Part shown: positions 56,276 to 64,000 of the stretch, one piece after another
Layout: every line of letters begins with the position of its first letter
Position numbering within the stretch: position 1 is the stretch's first letter
NCBI RefSeq assembly: GCF_041228105.1
Contig: NZ_CP166097.1
Location: forward strand, 3,658,001 to 3,722,000
Direction of reading: 5' to 3'
Length of the DNA stretch: 64,000 nucleotides
DNA from: Pectobacterium aroidearum
Lineage (GTDB): Bacteria > Pseudomonadota > Gammaproteobacteria > Enterobacterales > Enterobacteriaceae
The notes under the pieces: generated by a model
Told to the model about the DNA's origin: nothing
Seen by the model: only the letters and a program-made list of their open reading frames with translations
The model's database searches: none
Program-made: the position numbers and the translations under genes

Positions 56276-58603
56276 TCAGGGTGATTGCTCTGCCACCGGG
56301 CTATTCCAGTCGGGTGTTTTTCGCCCGGCGAGATGACGAATAAAAAAGTCCCACATCAGCCGCTGACCGTACGCACTGCCGCTTACACCATGGCCTCCAC
56401 CGGGCATGTAGAACAGGTCAAAATCCTTATTGGCTTTAATCAACCGATCGACAACCTGCATCGTTGTGGATGGATCAACGTTTTCATCCAACTCCCCCAC
56501 CATCAGCAACAGTTTACCCTGTAAACGCCAGGCATTTTCTGCATTGGAAGACTCCGTATACTCCTTGCCTATTGGCCACCCCATCCACTGCTCATTCCAC
56601 CAGATTTTATCCATACGGTTATCGTGACTGCCGGAATCCGCCACCGCGACAGTATAAAATTCAGGATGAAAGAGCAGTGCTGCCATCGCGCTCTGCCCAC
56701 CCGCAGAAACACCGGTAATACCGACGCCACGAGCAATGTCATACCAGGGATACTGTCTTGCTACTGCCTGATGCCACAGAACCCTATCGGGGAAACCCGC
56801 ATCCTTGAGGTTACGCCATGCCATATCGTGAAACGCACGCGAGCGGTTATTGGTGCCCATACCGTCAATCTTTGCCACAGCAAAGCCTAATTCGGCCAAG
56901 GGTTCGGGCCAAAAGGAAAAATCTTTCGGCACAAAAGAACCATGCGGCCCGGCATAGATCCCCTCCACAACGGGATATTTTTCCCCTTCATTAACATTAC
57001 GTGGCGGATAAATAAGCCCCCAAATTTCGGTTTTACCGTCTCTACCCGGCGCCATGAACGGAACCGGAGGACGCCAGCCAGCGGCACGCAAACGACTGAT
57101 ATCGGTGGTATTGACGCGCATAACGGCTTGATTATCGGCCGTACGATAGAGCGTGGTGATCGGCGGTAGATCGTAGCGCGAGTAGGTATCGATATAGTAA
57201 TCGCCGTTGGGTGAAAAATTCAGCGTGTGGTTGGCGGGTTCCGGTGTTAATGCCGTCAGGTCGCTACCGTCAAAGCCGATTTTATAGCCGTGTGTGTAAT
57301 AGGGATCTTCACCTTGATTGATACCTGATGCACTGAAGTAAATTACCCGATTCTTTTCATCAACCCAGTTAACGGCGCGCACCACCCAATCACCTTGGGT
57401 AATGGGGTTTTTCACTGCTCCGGTCACAGCATCATACAGGTACAGATGTTGCCACCCACTGCGCTCTGAAGCCCAAACGATCTCTGTACCGTTAGCCAGA
57501 TCGTGGCGGTAATATTTACCGCTGCCGGTCAACACCCCTGTCAGCGGCATATAATCGATAAACGTGTCCGCCGTTTCGTTAATCAGCGTGCGTGCCCTGC
57601 CCGTTTCACTATCCACTTCAATAACCCGATATACCTGATGGCCACGCTGATTATATTCAAATGTGAAAACACGTCCCCCTTTCTGCCAAACGGGGTAAGA
57701 GAGCGAATAGGGATTTGGAAACAGCGCCGGGTCGATAGCCGTAATACGCCGTGAAGCCACCTCAATCACGACGGGCTGAGGTCTATCCAATACATCGCCC
57801 GGTTTAGGGTAGGCAATCTGACGGTGTTTCGGCTGTAACTGGTCTGTGGGGGAGGATTCAATATAGTGAACATAACGTTTCTCACCCCGCTGAGTACGAA
57901 ACAGTACTAATCTTGCGCTATCTGGAGACCAGCTCAATCGTTCGATCTCGTACTCATTCTCTGCTGTTCCGTCCTGCGTGATGGTGGTCCGTTTACCATC
58001 CTGCTTACCAATCAGCACCAGATTGTGATTATCAACGATCGCCTCCCATTTCCCATCGGGCGATATCCGGCTCTGATACGCGGGAACCTCTTGCTTTTGT
58101 TCTGCTGACTGAGAGAGATCGGACACAACACGACATTGGTAGAGATGAATATCACAACCAAGCAGTCGTGCCCCTTGAGGGATAAATAACAGTTTTGCCT
58201 GTTCGTTATAATCAACCTGTTCAAACGGCAGTGTCGTCGCCGTCACTGGCTTGGTGAGTAATGGGTTAAGCGCCTGTGCCAGACGCTCGTGATCAAAAGC
58301 AGGCCTCTGAGTCTGGCTGGCGACCTCCACCCGCATAAATTCATAGCCACTGGGTCTATCGGCTGTGGCAACAACCGAGCGACGATAAACAAATGACTGG
58401 CCATCCGACTGCCATATCATCCGCCCCGGATAATGGTCAACCAGCGTCCGGTAATACTGTCCCAGTTCCCGCACCCGGCGATAATCCTCGCGGTTCAGAT
58501 CGGGCGGCTCACTCGCCACGCCAGGCAAGGCCACGCTCGCTAAAAGCACTATCAGTACGTTGATACCGTGGCGCGTCATCGCCAGTCTGGTTTTCCCTAT
58601 CAT
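56276..58603 (-). CDS. Secreted S9 family (DPP IV-like) peptidase
   Basis: About 775 residues. N-terminal signal peptide (INVLIVLLASVALPGVASEPP), a beta-propeller DPP IV-type domain (about 60-530, with RLSWSPDSARLVLF, WQHLYLYD), and a C-terminal alpha/beta hydrolase with catalytic Ser in GVSAGGQSAM near 630, Asp in GELDENVDP and His in PGGGHG. So a periplasmic dipeptidyl or prolyl oligopeptidase. Start chosen at the ATG 58603; an upstream GTG (58615) and a later ATG (58579) are possible. It overlaps the 3' end of the ABC transporter gene by about 95 bases, implying coupled translation. Confidence 0.88.
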   Translation of the reverse strand: MIGKTRLAMTRHGINVLIVLLASVALPGVASEPPDLNREDYRRVRELGQYYRTLVDHYPGRMIWQSDGQSFVYRRSVVATADRPSGYEFMRVEVASQTQRPAFDHERLAQALNPLLTKPVTATTLPFEQVDYNEQAKLLFIPQGARLLGCDIHLYQCRVVSDLSQSAEQKQEVPAYQSRISPDGKWEAIVDNHNLVLIGKQDGKRTTITQDGTAENEYEIERLSWSPDSARLVLFRTQRGEKRYVHYIESSPTDQLQPKHRQIAYPKPGDVLDRPQPVVIEVASRRITAIDPALFPNPYSLSYPVWQKGGRVFTFEYNQRGHQVYRVIEVDSETGRARTLINETADTFIDYMPLTGVLTGSGKYYRHDLANGTEIVWASERSGWQHLYLYDAVTGAVKNPITQGDWVVRAVNWVDEKNRVIYFSASGINQGEDPYYTHGYKIGFDGSDLTALTPEPANHTLNFSPNGDYYIDTYSRYDLPPITTLYRTADNQAVMRVNTTDISRLRAAGWRPPVPFMAPGRDGKTEIWGLIYPPRNVNEGEKYPVVEGIYAGPHGSFVPKDFSFWPEPLAELGFAVAKIDGMGTNNRSRAFHDMAWRNLKDAGFPDRVLWHQAVARQYPWYDIARGVGITGVSAGGQSAMAALLFHPEFYTVAVADSGSHDNRMDKIWWNEQWMGWPIGKEYTESSNAENAWRLQGKLLLMVGELDENVDPSTTMQVVDRLIKANKDFDLFYMPGGGHGVSGSAYGQRLMWDFFIRHLAGRKTPDWNSPVAEQSP

Positions 58604-60311
58604 GATGGTTATCACTTCCGGTTAGCGGTGTCAGATGTAAATGATGAGTATGAAAAGCAGCCAGCGTTTCCCGATGTGCCACGCTGATAATGGCGCTGTC
58701 AGGCAAACCGTTAATCAGCGCCTGATAAATCCGCTGTTCCGTTTCAGGGTCGAGCGCACTGGTGGCCTCATCCAGAAAAATAAAGTCGGGACGATGCAGC
58801 AATGTGCGGGCTATTGCCACTCGCTGCTGCTCACCGCCGGATAACCGCTGCTGCCAGCGATCTTCATCATTCAGCTGTTCGGCCATGTTCGGTAATGCGC
58901 TGTCTATCAGCGCCTGCCGACACGCCTCATCGCTAAAATCACGCGCCTGACCGGGGTAACACAACGCGGCTTTCAGCGTGCCTGTTGGAAGGTAGCTTTT
59001 TTGCGGTAAAAACAGCGTGCGACAGCGGCGAGGCCGCGCAATCGCCCCGCTACCGTGCTGCCACAGGCCGGCACAGGCGCGCAGTAGCGTGCTCTTCCCT
59101 ACACCGGACGCCCCGTTAATCATCCAGCGCTCGCCCGGCGACACCTGCCAGTTATCTAACGCCGTCAGCGCCCGCCCCGCAGGCGTAAACAACCGCAGGT
59201 TCTGACAGGAAAAATCAGAGCCATCATGATCCGTAATCCGAATGGGCGATGGCGACTGCTCGCTTTTATTCAGCGCTTCCTCCATATCCTGCAAACGCTT
59301 CGTCAGCGCCAGCCAGCGCGTGAAGGACTGATACGCCTGCATAAAATAACTCAGCGTCGCACCGAGAGAGCCGTAGGCCATCTGAATCCGTGTCATATCG
59401 CCAAAGGTAATCTCACCGCTTAATAACAGCGGTAAAGCCAACAGCGTCGGTAAGGGCGAAAGGAAATGGCTAAACAGACTCTGGCCAAACGACACTTTGA
59501 AACCGCGCAGCAGCACAGACAGCGCGTTATCACGCACGCGGGCAAAGCGCTGAGCAAGGCGCTCTCCTTCTCGCGCCCCGCCTTGATAGAAGGCAATCTG
59601 TTCAGCATTTTCACGTAGCTGAACGCCCAGAAAGCGGAAGTCTCCCTCCGCGTTCTGCTGATTCATATTCAATCTGATCAGGGCCTTACCGAGCCAGTGT
59701 GACAGCGCGACCTGAAGCACGTACTCGATGTAAAGGGCATAGACCATGTAGCCAGGAATCGCCCAGTCGCTGCCCATAAACGAAAAACGCAGCACCCCGG
59801 ACACCGACCACAGCAGCGCCGTGTACGTGACGGTGCTGATGATGACCGAGATAATGCTGAGAAAAAAATTCAGCGAGGCCGACACCAGCTCGTTAACGTC
59901 ATCGGCGATGCGCTGATCGATATTCGACAGCGCACCATCCCTTTCTATTTGGTAATAAGCCGATGTTCCCGTCCACCGCCGAATATAGTGGAGCGTCATC
60001 CAGGTACGCCAGCGCAGCGCCAGATAGCCTTGACTCAGTACGTTTACCCACCTCAGCATCATGGCTCCCAAACCGAGCACAAAGCTGAAGATAAATAGCG
60101 GTTTTATTTGCTCCCAATCCAGCCCAATCAGCGCATCGGTAAATTTCCCCGCTATCCGGTTCGCTTCCACGCTGATGTAGGCCGTACCCAGATTGATGCT
60201 AATAATCATCGCCAGAATAAGCAGCGCCAGATATTTCTCTGGCGTCTGCCAATAGGGCATCAGAATCTGGCTGATGCCCGGTCTTGCAGTACTTGTCTCT
60301 CTTGCGTTCAT
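58509..60311 (-). CDS. YddA/SbmA-like ABC transporter (fused permease-ATPase)
   Basis: 600 residues of the ABCD/YddA type: N-terminal SbmA/BacA-like membrane domain with about six helices (LALLILAMIISINLGTAYI and others), the 'YISVEANRIAGKFTDAL' EAA-like region, then an ATPase domain with Walker A NGASGVGKST near 410, signature [13 protein letters not shown], Walker B FIFLDEATSALDP and H-loop SVAHRE. The C-terminal 30 residues run into the S9 gene and may be dispensable. Located between the TonB receptor and the peptidase, suggesting transport of a peptidic ligand across the inner membrane, direction unknown. Confidence 0.87.
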   Translation of the reverse strand: MNARETSTARPGISQILMPYWQTPEKYLALLILAMIISINLGTAYISVEANRIAGKFTDALIGLDWEQIKPLFIFSFVLGLGAMMLRWVNVLSQGYLALRWRTWMTLHYIRRWTGTSAYYQIERDGALSNIDQRIADDVNELVSASLNFFLSIISVIISTVTYTALLWSVSGVLRFSFMGSDWAIPGYMVYALYIEYVLQVALSHWLGKALIRLNMNQQNAEGDFRFLGVQLRENAEQIAFYQGGAREGERLAQRFARVRDNALSVLLRGFKVSFGQSLFSHFLSPLPTLLALPLLLSGEITFGDMTRIQMAYGSLGATLSYFMQAYQSFTRWLALTKRLQDMEEALNKSEQSPSPIRITDHDGSDFSCQNLRLFTPAGRALTALDNWQVSPGERWMINGASGVGKSTLLRACAGLWQHGSGAIARPRRCRTLFLPQKSYLPTGTLKAALCYPGQARDFSDEACRQALIDSALPNMAEQLNDEDRWQQRLSGGEQQRVAIARTLLHRPDFIFLDEATSALDPETEQRIYQALINGLPDSAIISVAHRETLAAFHTHHLHLTPLTGSDNHHDRENQTGDDAPRYQRTDSAFSERGLAWRGE

Positions 60312-60371
60312 GCGCCGTATCTACCTGCTGATTCGTGTGAATGCCCGTTTTCGTCTTCGCCAAACGGATTA

Positions 60372-62744
60372 TCAGAACGAATACGTCCCGGTGAGACGCC
60401 ATACTCGACCATCTTTTACCCCCACCCATGAACGCGTGGATGATGGATAGTAGATATCGCGATCGAAAACGTTATTGACGCCCAGCGTCAGCGACCACGA
60501 CGGTTGACGATAGAAGACGGACGCATCTGTAGAGTATTGGCTACCGATATCAAAGGATTGCGTACCACGACCACTGCTGGCTCGTGATGTGCCACTCACC
60601 CCAACAGAGGCACCTGCGCCCTGTAGACTCCCCGACTGAATTTCATAGGATGTCCAGAAATTGCTGGCATGACGTGGCGATCCCTGTGACTGAACCGCAG
60701 ACGGGTCTTTGTTATCCGAATAGGTATAACTGGCCGTTACATCCCATCCAGGCAGCACGGTGCCATTCAGATCGACATCAAATCCTTGTGTTTCACGCCC
60801 TTCCGTACCGACCGCAATCCCATTCTGGAACACCACCAGATTTTGCTGTTTCAAGCTGAAAAAAGCGGTCGTTAATGTCAGGTCGTCATCCAGCAAATTG
60901 AATTTCAGCCCTGCTTCTTTGGATTTACCCGTCGTCGGCGGCATCGTTTCCCCCGTGCGGCTAACCTGCGCATTACCGCTGAAGCTGTTCAGCAGGTTGG
61001 CATAAATCGTAATATCGGGCGTAATATCAAAGCTCAGACCGTAATTTGGAATCCATTTACTGGAGGAATAATTAGAAGGACGCGTTCCCACCAGATAAGA
61101 GTTATTCCAACTGGAGCGCTTCAGAGCAAGTTGAGCGTGCCATCTTTCCCATAGATCAATTTGATCCTGCAACAGAAAACCACTCTGGATCAGTTTCGAG
61201 CTATAAGTACGACTGGTGGGTTCACCGATACCGGGATAAACCAGCGAGTCGGGATTGTAAACATTGCCGTTAGTCAGCAACGTAAAGTCGCCATCGTAGC
61301 TGGTGAAACGCCCATATTGGTAATCATGCCCAACCAATAATGTTTGGGTAATCGGTCCTAACTCCACTTTGCCACGGAAATCGTTTTGCAGACTCCAGTT
61401 CTGGTTGGTGGATTTATAGGCCAATGGATGACTGAATTTGCTGCCATCATTATTGATTTGCAGCGTTTCATTCATTTTGGCCTGCATAGAGGCGCTTTGG
61501 AAACCCGCTTTACTGTTAAACGTCCAGCCATGCAGCAGATCCTGCTCAAACTCGTAATAGGCATTGGTCGTTTTCAGCTTGTTGTGATCGTCCTTATCGC
61601 CCAGCCGGTAAACAGGGAGTTTCTGTACAGCCCCGTTATTGTAGAACGTCCCTGCCGGGCCGGAATCACGGAGCTGATTCACTTCCGCCCCCACCGTCAG
61701 CCGTGTGGAATCCCCTTTCCATGAGAAAGCCGGGGCCAAATAATCGTTGTGGTTGCCGTTGAAGTCAGGATAAGACTGACTGGACTTCATGGTAGACGCA
61801 TTTAAACGGTAGCTGAAAGCCTTGTCATCCGTGAGCGCACCGCCGAGGTCAATGGCAGTTTTGAATTCACCGTAACGCGCGGCCTCAACCTTGACGCGCC
61901 GGATCGTCTCCGCCACAGGCTTTTTACGCACGATGTTAATCGTCCCTGCGGCAGAGCTGCTCCCCGCCAATACCGATTGCGGCCCTTTCAGTACCTCAAC
62001 ACGTTCGATACCATCGATAGCCGTTCCCTGACCAATACCGGCGTTGCTGGATCCGGCAAGACCGTCCGTCGCGCCCGATGTCACGTTAAAACCGCGAATC
62101 CAATAGGTGGGAGTACCCCGGTTAGACTGCACTGTCACCACACTACCGGAGTTTTTCAGCACATCCTCCAGCGACGTTGCCTGACGCTCATTGATCAGCT
62201 TATTACTGATCACCTGCACCGACTGCGCCGTTTGTTGCAGCGAGGTATTGGTGCGTAATGCCGAAGAGGAGGTGCCGGGGTTTAATACCGTTTCGTCTTC
62301 GCTACTGGCACTGACCGTAATCGCTGGCAGCGTTTTGTCACTCGCCCGCGCCACTTCTGCATCATTGGCGCGGGAAGACACAATGGTCAGCGTGCCATTA
62401 TCCGTCGTCGTCAATAATAACGGCGTACCTTGCAGTAAGCGTAAAATAGCCTGACGCGTTGAATAATTGCCATTCAGCGCGGGACTCTGATAATTCGCCA
62501 CCAGCGCAGGATTAAAAGAAAGCGTCTGTTTGCTTTGATTAGCGATAGCCAATAAGCCTTTTTGCAGATCGCCAGCCGGAATAGAAAATGCCACGGTGTC
62601 ATTTTCACCCGCCGCGTAGACGCTCACAGGAGCAGTCGTCGCACCGATGAATAGCGCAGAATTAAGCGCCAACATGTTAGTAAAAAATAAGCGTTTCTTA
62701 AAACTCAGCCCCAGAGCGGGAGAGACAGTATTACGTTTTTTCAT
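60372..62744 (-). CDS. TonB-dependent siderophore-type receptor with STN signalling domain
   Basis: 790 residues. Signal peptide ending VSVYA, then an N-terminal STN domain (about 50-105, VAFSIPAGDLQKGLLAIANQS in part) that talks to a FecR-type anti-sigma factor, a plug (about 160-270, RGFNVTSGATDGL, GPQSVLAGSSSAAGTINIVRKKP in part) and a 22-strand barrel ending in RLTGTYSF with terminal Phe. FecA/FpvA/FhuE-like architecture. Ribosome site gaggg. Divergent from the sigma-factor gene; followed after 60 bases by the ABC transporter. The ligand cannot be read from the sequence. Confidence 0.93.
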   Translation of the reverse strand: MKKRNTVSPALGLSFKKRLFFTNMLALNSALFIGATTAPVSVYAAGENDTVAFSIPAGDLQKGLLAIANQSKQTLSFNPALVANYQSPALNGNYSTRQAILRLLQGTPLLLTTTDNGTLTIVSSRANDAEVARASDKTLPAITVSASSEDETVLNPGTSSSALRTNTSLQQTAQSVQVISNKLINERQATSLEDVLKNSGSVVTVQSNRGTPTYWIRGFNVTSGATDGLAGSSNAGIGQGTAIDGIERVEVLKGPQSVLAGSSSAAGTINIVRKKPVAETIRRVKVEAARYGEFKTAIDLGGALTDDKAFSYRLNASTMKSSQSYPDFNGNHNDYLAPAFSWKGDSTRLTVGAEVNQLRDSGPAGTFYNNGAVQKLPVYRLGDKDDHNKLKTTNAYYEFEQDLLHGWTFNSKAGFQSASMQAKMNETLQINNDGSKFSHPLAYKSTNQNWSLQNDFRGKVELGPITQTLLVGHDYQYGRFTSYDGDFTLLTNGNVYNPDSLVYPGIGEPTSRTYSSKLIQSGFLLQDQIDLWERWHAQLALKRSSWNNSYLVGTRPSNYSSSKWIPNYGLSFDITPDITIYANLLNSFSGNAQVSRTGETMPPTTGKSKEAGLKFNLLDDDLTLTTAFFSLKQQNLVVFQNGIAVGTEGRETQGFDVDLNGTVLPGWDVTASYTYSDNKDPSAVQSQGSPRHASNFWTSYEIQSGSLQGAGASVGVSGTSRASSGRGTQSFDIGSQYSTDASVFYRQPSWSLTLGVNNVFDRDIYYPSSTRSWVGVKDGRVWRLTGTYSF

Positions 62745-63152
62745 TTTTCCCTCGTCAATTGCTTCAACAAATCAGTTTTTATTGGTCTTCGTATGAGTTG
62801 TGCAATGACGATGAAAAAGTGACAGCGGGAAGTCGATTTTTACGACAATTATTTTTTCACGATAACGAACCTATTGATTCGGAAAATACTTTTTCTTTGT
62901 GTTTTTAATACAGGCAATACGTCTCTCTTCTACACCTTCTTTTTATTTCATATTGCAAAAGCCTCTGGAAATAGCGATTTCTCCATTTCAGGCAGTAACA
63001 GAACATTTCTAACTAACCATAGAAAAAAAACGTGGTTTGACTCCTGCAAATTTTGACTTAAAAACAGCACAGGACGCATCGTTCCTTTTTTCTGCGGCCC
63101 TGGGGTATCCCGGCTCAAGCATTGTTGTGATTTACGCTATTTAAGGATGCCC
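62745..63152. promoter_or_regulatory. Divergent regulatory region between TonB receptor and sigma factor
   Basis: 408 AT-rich bases hold the promoters for both directions. I could not identify a convincing FecI-type promoter or a good Fur box by eye. No gene is seen; a 60-codon open frame at 62874 lacks a ribosome site. Confidence 0.5.
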
Positions 63153-63674
63153 ATGTACACAGAGGCTGTTAAAAAACCCGACTTGCTGTCGCTGATATTT
63201 CGCAGCGATTATCGCTGGCTAACGGAAAAATTACGCCGCCGCATTGCCTATGGCTGTGAAGCGGAAGATGTCGCTTCCGAGGCCTTTCTGCGTTTAGCCT
63301 CTCTGCCGAATCTCGCCAACGTACAAGAACCGCGCGCGATGTTAACGACACTCGCCAAACGCGTGCTGTATGAAAACTGGCGTCGGCGCGATCTGGAAAA
63401 AGCCTACCTCACCGCGCTGGCGAGCAAACCGGAGTTTCACCATCCGTCACCGGAAGAGCAACAGCTGTTGATGGAGGCGCTGCTTACTATCGATCAGGCG
63501 CTGGATGGACTCTCCATCAAAGCACGACAGGCCTTTCTGTTCAGCCAGCTTGATGGCATGACCTATGCGGATATTGCCGTACAGCTCGATGTCTCCGTCA
63601 GTATGGTCAGAAAATACATCGCCAAAGCGCTGACCAATTGCTATTTGGCCACGCAGGACAGCAGTGATTTATAG
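63153..63674 (+). CDS. FecI-type ECF sigma factor
   Basis: 173 residues. Of two in-frame ATGs (63147, 63153) the second has aagga at correct spacing, the first none, so I start at 63153. Sigma-70 region 2 is seen in AEDVASEAFLRLAS and region 4 in FSQLDGMTYADIAVQLDVSVSMVRKYIAKAL (quoted in part). Iron-starvation sigma class. Followed at once by a fecR-type gene, it should direct transcription of the divergent TonB receptor operon when the receptor STN domain signals ligand binding. Confidence 0.92.
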   Translation: MYTEAVKKPDLLSLIFRSDYRWLTEKLRRRIAYGCEAEDVASEAFLRLASLPNLANVQEPRAMLTTLAKRVLYENWRRRDLEKAYLTALASKPEFHHPSPEEQQLLMEALLTIDQALDGLSIKARQAFLFSQLDGMTYADIAVQLDVSVSMVRKYIAKALTNCYLATQDSSDL

Positions 63675-63683
63675 GTGAACCGC

Positions 63684-64000
63684 ATGGCACGACGACACAT
63701 GGATGACCCGATTGCCGAGCAGGCGATTGAATGGATGGTGCTGCTGCGTTCCGGTGAAGCGACACAGACCGATTATGACGAGTATCGCCGCTGGCGATAT
63801 GAGAACCCGCTGCATGAGCGCGCCTGCCAACGCATCGAGCAAACGCTGGGGAAATTTCAGCCGCTGCTTGCTGCACTCCCCCATGAGCCGATTCGACAGG
63901 CGCTATTGGCACCATCAGGCCGGCGCAAAGTCCTGCAATACGGGTTGGGGATGGTCGCTGTTGCCTCGCTAAGCAGCCTGTTACTTAATCAGCACTATCC
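63684..64000 (+). CDS. FecR-type anti-sigma factor / signal transducer (partial, runs off window)
   Basis: N-terminal 105 residues visible: DUF4880-type cytoplasmic start DPIAEQAIEWMVLLRSGEAT, ...YDEYRRWRYENPLHERACQRIE, then the beginning of a membrane segment near YGLGMVAVASLSSLLL. Start at the ATG 63684 with aggtg upstream; a GTG at 63675 directly after the sigma stop is an alternative. The periplasmic part that contacts the receptor lies outside the window. Confidence 0.9.
   Translation, partial: MARRHMDDPIAEQAIEWMVLLRSGEATQTDYDEYRRWRYENPLHERACQRIEQTLGKFQPLLAALPHEPIRQALLAPSGRRKVLQYGLGMVAVASLSSLLLNQHY

Noticed and set aside
62874..63056. 60-codon open frame between the TonB receptor and the sigma factor
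   Set aside because: No ribosome site, AT-rich composition and no recognisable sequence.

Overview
The window is chromosomal DNA of a soft-rot enterobacterium, most probably Pectobacterium. Its first half follows the enterobacterial gene order nagC-asnB-tRNAs-ubiF-miaB-ybeZ-ybeY-corC-lnt-gltIJKL-ybeL-leuS-lptE-holA-nadD-rsfS-rlmH-mrdA-mrdB-rlpA-dacA-ybeD-lipB-lipA-tatE-crcB-cspE, with proteins very close to the E. coli ones. The genus call is inference from protein similarity, the ERIC-like repeats and the accessory gene content.

Layout. 1-34 kb is core: amino-sugar control and asparagine synthesis, six tRNA genes, tRNA and ribosome maturation, the Glu/Asp ABC importer with an SroC-like sRNA inside its operon, leucyl-tRNA synthetase, LPS assembly, NAD synthesis, the elongasome (PBP2, RodA, RlpA, PBP5), lipoate synthesis, Tat export, and a fluoride channel behind a fluoride riboswitch. 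From 32.4 kb a second conserved block begins (ypfM / yffB-dapE-[M15 peptidase]-ypfN ... ypfH), which lies elsewhere in E. coli. Between ypfN and ypfH sits a roughly 9.4 kb catabolic islet: a divergent LysR regulator, a CitMHS-type carboxylate transporter, an AtuA-type enzyme split into two genes, a two-subunit CoA transferase, a thiolase, and a chemoreceptor with a C-terminal NWETF tether.

45.3-64 kb is accessory. It starts with a DUF1272 zinc protein and a subtilisin-type lipoprotein autotransporter. Next comes a reduced, leftward-reading phage-derived element (about 48.9-55.4 kb). It carries a Mu-type protease, major head protein and tape-measure protein, several small unknown genes, and a leader resembling the P4 ash/immunity region with tRNA T-arm-like hairpins. 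I see no integrase, portal or large terminase. After an AAA ATPase gene comes a cell-surface-signalling cluster: a FecI-type sigma factor and FecR (cut by the window end), divergent from a TonB-dependent receptor with an STN signalling domain, a YddA/SbmA-like ABC transporter and a secreted S9 peptidase.

Most interesting for follow-up: the phage-derived element and its RNA leader; the FecIR-controlled receptor/ABC/peptidase cluster; the CitMHS-AtuA-CoA-transferase-thiolase islet; the fluoride riboswitch with an inserted hairpin; and paired NtrC-like sites upstream of gltI.
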